Source: Sphingomonas koreensis (lineage in GTDB: Bacteria; Pseudomonadota; Alphaproteobacteria; Sphingomonadales; Sphingomonadaceae). Taken from it: a stretch of 60,000 bases of DNA. The stretch is taken from assembly GCA_006438735.1 (NCBI GenBank), contig RCZF01000002.1:1-60000 (forward strand). Direction: 5' to 3'. The translations under genes were made by a program, and so were the position numbers. The notes under the pieces were generated by a model. The model was not told where the DNA came from. It worked only from the letters and a program-made list of their open reading frames with translations, and did not search any database. The stretch's first letter is position 1. Every line of letters begins with the position of its first letter. Positions 57,216-60,000 of this stretch are shown one piece after another.

Positions 57216-57559
57216 TCCCGATACCGAGTGATGCCAGGATCTGGCTTGCGCTGGGGGTGACCGATATGCGCCGCGGGATGCATGGCCTTGCCCGGCAGGT
57301 GCAGCATGGCCTCAACCGTGACCCCAATGCCGGTGATATCTTCATCTTCCGCGGGCGCAGCGGATCGCTGTGTAAGATCCTGTGGCGCGACGCGTTCGGC
57401 TTATCGCTCTATGCTAAGCGGCTGGAGCGGGGTCGGTTCATCTGGCCGTCCGCCAAGGACGGCGTGGTGGCGATCTCCGCCTCGGCAATGGCCTGCTTAC
57501 TCGAGGGCGTAGACTGGCGAAATCCGCAAGCGACCTGGCGCCCGACGTGCGTTGGGTGA
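57212..57559 (+). CDS. tnpB: IS66 accessory protein TnpB
   Basis: A 115-residue IS66 Orf2-type protein with the family pattern TDMRRGMHGLARQV, GDIFIFRGRSGSLCKILWRD and LERGRFIWPS. The C-terminus DWRNPQATWRP is the usual end. Its precise role is unknown, but it is required for transposition in related elements. Confidence 0.95.
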   Translation: MIPIPSDARIWLALGVTDMRRGMHGLARQVQHGLNRDPNAGDIFIFRGRSGSLCKILWRDAFGLSLYAKRLERGRFIWPSAKDGVVAISASAMACLLEGVDWRNPQATWRPTCVG

Positions 57560-57626
57560 CACCCAAAAAAGCGCTCAAATCTGCTAAAACTCTGGGCCCG
57601 GCCGCGGTGTTGTGGTATAGAAAAAC

Positions 57627-59291
57627 ATGTCTGGCGCAGACGCCTTCGACGAGCTTTTACAGCTTCGCGCTGAGCTTGAAGTGTCGCGCAGCCGCGGACA
57701 TGACTTCGAAATAAGGGCACTCGAAGCGGAAGCCAGAGCCGCGCGCGTCATTGCGATCAACGCCGATCTTGTGGCGCGCAATGCGCATCTTGAGCTGATG
57801 AACGCCAAGCTGCGTCGCCGTGAATATGGCACGAGCTCCGAGCGCAGTGGGCGGCTCCTGGATCAGCTGGAGCTCGCTTATGAAGAGGTGGAGGCCGATG
57901 CTACCCATGCCGAGCTTCTGGCTGCCCAGGCGGCGGCAAAGACGACGAGCGTTCAGGCCTTCGTCCGCAAACGTACGACGCGGCGCGACTTGCCCGCGGA
58001 CCTGCCGCGCGAGCAGGTCGTCATTGCGGCACCCGATCAATGCCCGTGTTGCGGCTCGAACGATCTAAGCACGCTTCCGCCCAACATCACCGAGACGCTT
58101 GAGCGTGTGCCTGCCCGCCACAAGGTGATCGAGACGATCCGCGAAAAGGTTGCTTGCCGGCGGTGCGCGAAGATCAGCCAGCCGCCGGCGCCGTTCCATG
58201 TGACGCCACGTGGCATGTTCGGGCCGCACTTCCTGGCCAACCTTGCGTTCAACAAATATGGCCTGCACCAACCGCTCAATGCCCAGCGCGACCGGCTCGA
58301 AGCCGAAGGTGTGCCGCTGAGCTTGTCGACGCTTGCTGATCAGATCGGCGCGATCTGTGTCGCGATGAAGCCGATCTGCCTGATGATCGAAGCCCATGTG
58401 CTCGCCGGCGATCGGCTTCATGGCGATGACACCACGGTCCCCAGACTCGCCAAGTACAAGACCGATATCGCGCGGATATGGGATTACGTTCGAGATGACC
58501 GACCGTTCGCAGGACCGGCACCGCCGGCGGCGCTCTATTATTACTCGCGGAACCGCAAAGGCGTGCATCCGCAAGCGCATCTGGCGAGCTGGACAGGCAT
58601 CCTGCAGGTCGATCGCTATGCCGGGTTCAACAACATGTTCAAAGCTGGCTGGCCGGGCAAGCCGATCATCCGCGCTAACTGCTGGGCGCATGCGCGCAGG
58701 CAGTTCTTCGAACTGGTTGATGTGGCAAGCCAGCTCAAGCGCAAGAAGGACGCGAGGGTCATTATCTCGCCGCTGGCGCTCGAGGCCCTGCAGCGGATCG
58801 ATCGCATCTTCGACATCGAGCGAGATATTAACGGCCGGGCCGCGGCCAAGCGGTTGACGGTGCGCCAGGAGCACGTCGCCCCGCTCATCCATGAGCTTGA
58901 GAGCTGGATGCGAACACAGCTTAAGACTCTCTCGCGCCATGATCCCGTCGCCAAGGCGATCGCCTATCTACTCAACGACTGGCCCGGCTTTACAGCGTTC
59001 CTGAGCGATGGCCGGATCTGCCTCACGAACAATGCCGCCGAACGCGAGCTGCACAGCGTCGCGCGTGGCAGAAAAGCATGGCTGTTCGTCGGCTCAGACA
59101 GTGGCGGCGAGCGGGCTGCCATGATGTACACGCTTATCAACTCCGCTCGGCTCAACGGCGTCGATCCGCTCGCCTGGCTCACCTACGTGCTTGCTCACAT
59201 CGCCGATCTGCCGCAGTCCCGGCTTCACGAGTTGCTGCCTTGGGAATGGACATGCCTTCGCGAAGCGCCGCTCGTCAAAGAGGCCGCCTGA
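57627..59291 (+). CDS. tnpC: IS66 transposase TnpC
   Basis: A 554-residue DDE transposase. The N-terminus has a coiled coil (LRAELEVSRSRGHDFEIRALEAEARA), then a CPCCG zinc-finger segment and CRRCAK. Catalytic acidic residues can be read as Asp in HGDDTTVP, Asp in QVDRYAGFN and Glu in NNAAERELHSVARGRKAWLF. The segment RANCWAHARRQFFEL is typical of IS66. All are intact, so the element may be active. Confidence 0.96.
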   Translation: MSGADAFDELLQLRAELEVSRSRGHDFEIRALEAEARAARVIAINADLVARNAHLELMNAKLRRREYGTSSERSGRLLDQLELAYEEVEADATHAELLAAQAAAKTTSVQAFVRKRTTRRDLPADLPREQVVIAAPDQCPCCGSNDLSTLPPNITETLERVPARHKVIETIREKVACRRCAKISQPPAPFHVTPRGMFGPHFLANLAFNKYGLHQPLNAQRDRLEAEGVPLSLSTLADQIGAICVAMKPICLMIEAHVLAGDRLHGDDTTVPRLAKYKTDIARIWDYVRDDRPFAGPAPPAALYYYSRNRKGVHPQAHLASWTGILQVDRYAGFNNMFKAGWPGKPIIRANCWAHARRQFFELVDVASQLKRKKDARVIISPLALEALQRIDRIFDIERDINGRAAAKRLTVRQEHVAPLIHELESWMRTQLKTLSRHDPVAKAIAYLLNDWPGFTAFLSDGRICLTNNAAERELHSVARGRKAWLFVGSDSGGERAAMMYTLINSARLNGVDPLAWLTYVLAHIADLPQSRLHELLPWEWTCLREAPLVKEAA

Positions 59292-59536
59292 TGACCGATC
59301 CCGAACCCGAACTGATCGAGTCCCCGCTCAACCGGTCGATCGAGCGAGATGGCAGGCGACTGGAGGTCAACATCGTCCGCCTGGCCACCGAGCGGGGATG
59401 GTCCCTCGAAGTGGTCAACGATCACAACACATCGATCGTCTGGGACGACCAGTTCAAAACTGACCGCGACGCTGATGCTGCCTTCCAAAGCGCGCTGGCC
59501 GAAGAAGGCTTCGAGGCCTTCCTGGGCAAAGACTAA
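59291..59536 (+). CDS. Small IS66 passenger protein, unknown function
   Basis: An 81-residue acidic protein inside the element's terminal repeats, coupled to tnpC by TGATG. It has RSIERDGRRLEVNIVRL, GWSLEVVNDHNTSIVWDD and FQSALAEEGFEAFLG. No family name was recognised, though similar small genes next to IS66 transposases are familiar. It is carried with the element; function unknown. Confidence 0.72.
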   Translation: MTDPEPELIESPLNRSIERDGRRLEVNIVRLATERGWSLEVVNDHNTSIVWDDQFKTDRDADAAFQSALAEEGFEAFLGKD

Positions 59537-59570
59537 AACGCCAACTCATCACATCCAAGGGCGCCGGTGC

Positions 59571-59592
59571 GCGGCAGCTACCGGAGGCGTAC
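59571..59592. repeat. IS66 right terminal inverted repeat
   Basis: 22 bp ending GGAGGCGTAC. Reverse complement GTACGCCTCCGGTAGCTGCC matches the left end with three differences. Confidence 0.9.
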
Positions 59593-59600
59593 GGCTGATC
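59593..59600. repeat. Target site duplication of the IS66 element, right copy
   Basis: GGCTGATC follows the right terminal repeat at once. A third copy of the same octamer abuts it at 59601-59608, so the right side is a tandem pair. Confidence 0.9.
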
Positions 59601-59689
59601 GGCTGATCGACACGACAAGAGCGTCCGCAACTTCCGCACCCTGCTCAGGGCACGGCTGAACGACGGATCGCCGGTTAGCCAGATACGAC

Positions 59690-59719
59690 AACGCCCCACC
59701 GCGGGAGCGATGGGGCGTT
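59690..59719 (-). terminator. Hairpin after the rRNA/tRNA transcript
   Basis: Downstream of the tRNA-fMet gene on the minus strand the arms AACGCCCCATCGC and GCGGTGGGGCGTT can pair (two mismatches near the loop). The following sequence is GTCGT rather than a clean T run, so the terminator call is moderate. Confidence 0.6.
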
Positions 59720-59731
59720 ATGAATGTCGTT

Positions 59732-59808
<77 letters not shown>

Positions 59809-59943
59809 ACACTGGTCTTGCCTCTAGCACCGACGACGGATTGGTCGGTCGATGCGGAGCACGCAGCTCAGAGGTCAAATCTCGTGACATGTAAATGGGT
59901 TCTATAAGAAACGTTTCCTGCCACATGCGCACCGGCTGCAATG

Positions 59944-60000
59944 CCTGGCGACGACCTACTCTTCCATCGCTTAAGCGATAGTACCATTGGCGCAGTCAGG
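59944..60000 (-). rRNA. rrf: 5S ribosomal RNA, 3' portion (continues beyond window)
   Basis: On the minus strand the window begins with CCTGACTGCGCCAATGGTAC, then CTATCGCTTAAGCGATGG and GAGTAGGTCGTCGCCAGGC, which is the 3' half of alphaproteobacterial 5S rRNA. The 23S and 16S genes are expected beyond 60000. About 57 nt are visible. Confidence 0.93.

Larger units (their letters stand above)
56776..59592 (+). mobile_element. Complete IS66-family insertion sequence
   Basis: A 2,817-bp element with four coding frames (tnpA, tnpB, tnpC and a small passenger). The ends are imperfect inverted repeats: GTACGCCTCCGATAGTGGCC at 56776 and the reverse complement GTACGCCTCCGGTAGCTGCC ending at 59592, 19 of 22 positions equal. 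An 8-bp direct repeat flanks it. All transposase motifs are intact. It sits between fixJ and the rRNA operon end, and appears recent. Confidence 0.94.

Noticed and set aside
56676..59658. A reading frame that becomes continuous across the IS66 empty site (about 50 codons)
   Set aside because: No known protein pattern. A 50-codon frame is not unexpected in GC-rich DNA, so the IS probably did not break a gene.

Overview
The window is about 60 kb of high-GC chromosomal DNA with tightly packed, mostly ATGA- or TGATG-coupled genes. The gene families (FixLJ, a PaoABC-like molybdoenzyme, NodT-type efflux, S46/M1/M13 peptidases, a truB-rpsO-pnp block, an rrn end of the form 5S to tRNA-fMet) and several classes of dispersed palindromic repeats suggest an alphaproteobacterium, most likely of the Sphingomonadales. 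This assignment is an inference from gene content, not a database result.

Layout. 1-6060: a partial chemotaxis receptor, an SDR, PrmA, phenylalanine hydroxylase, a TIGR02117-like protein, an alpha/beta hydrolase, a small lipoprotein and a glycerophosphodiesterase. 6197-13614: a six-gene molybdoenzyme operon (2Fe-2S, FAD/4Fe-4S, two tandem molybdopterin subunits, XdhC-type chaperone, MocA-type nucleotidyltransferase). 13725-18748 (minus): a MacAB/TolC-type exporter with the ATPase and permease on separate polypeptides. 18840-29041 (minus): a propionyl-CoA operon (PccB, Mce, an enoyl-CoA hydratase homologue, methylmalonyl-CoA mutase, BioB, a small secreted protein, PccA) that also carries an Abi-alpha/DUF4393-like gene and a RelE/ParE-type toxin-antitoxin pair. 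Acetyl-CoA synthetase diverges from it. 31281-39441: M13 peptidase, CtaG-like protein, thymidine kinase, a small secreted protein, then truB-rpsO-pnp with two good terminators. 39449-45979: a membrane TPR protein, an SGNH-hydrolase relic, a ferredoxin-reductase-like flavoprotein, and a gene fusing a DegT-type aminotransferase to a flavin oxidoreductase, coupled to a glycosyltransferase. 46086-53394: S46 and M1 peptidases, a cysteine-synthase-fold enzyme and a MarR/DHA2-MFS pair. 53886-56600: a miniature LuxR-type regulator followed by FixL and FixJ. 56776-59592: a complete IS66-family element with terminal inverted repeats and an 8-bp target duplication. 59690-60000 (minus): the distal end of an rRNA operon (5S then initiator tRNA).

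How the genes work together. PccA/PccB, Mce and Mcm would convert propionyl-CoA to succinyl-CoA, and BioB supplies the biotin cofactor that PccA carries. Acs activates acetate or propionate. In the molybdoenzyme operon the last two genes would make and insert the cytosine-dinucleotide cofactor for the catalytic subunits. FixL retains the residues that bind haem and O2 in rhizobial FixL, so the regulatory block is probably an oxygen-responsive circuit.

The most striking feature is a set of dispersed palindromic repeats of about 70-190 bp in several sequence families. Most lie between genes, but five copies lie in frame inside conserved genes (two in pccA, one each in scpA, bioB and truB) and add about 26-62 residues each without breaking the reading frame. 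This resembles the protein-coding palindromic elements known from Rickettsia. The second notable feature is the defence-like cargo (Abi-alpha homologue and toxin-antitoxin) embedded with overlapping stop/start codons in the propionate operon.
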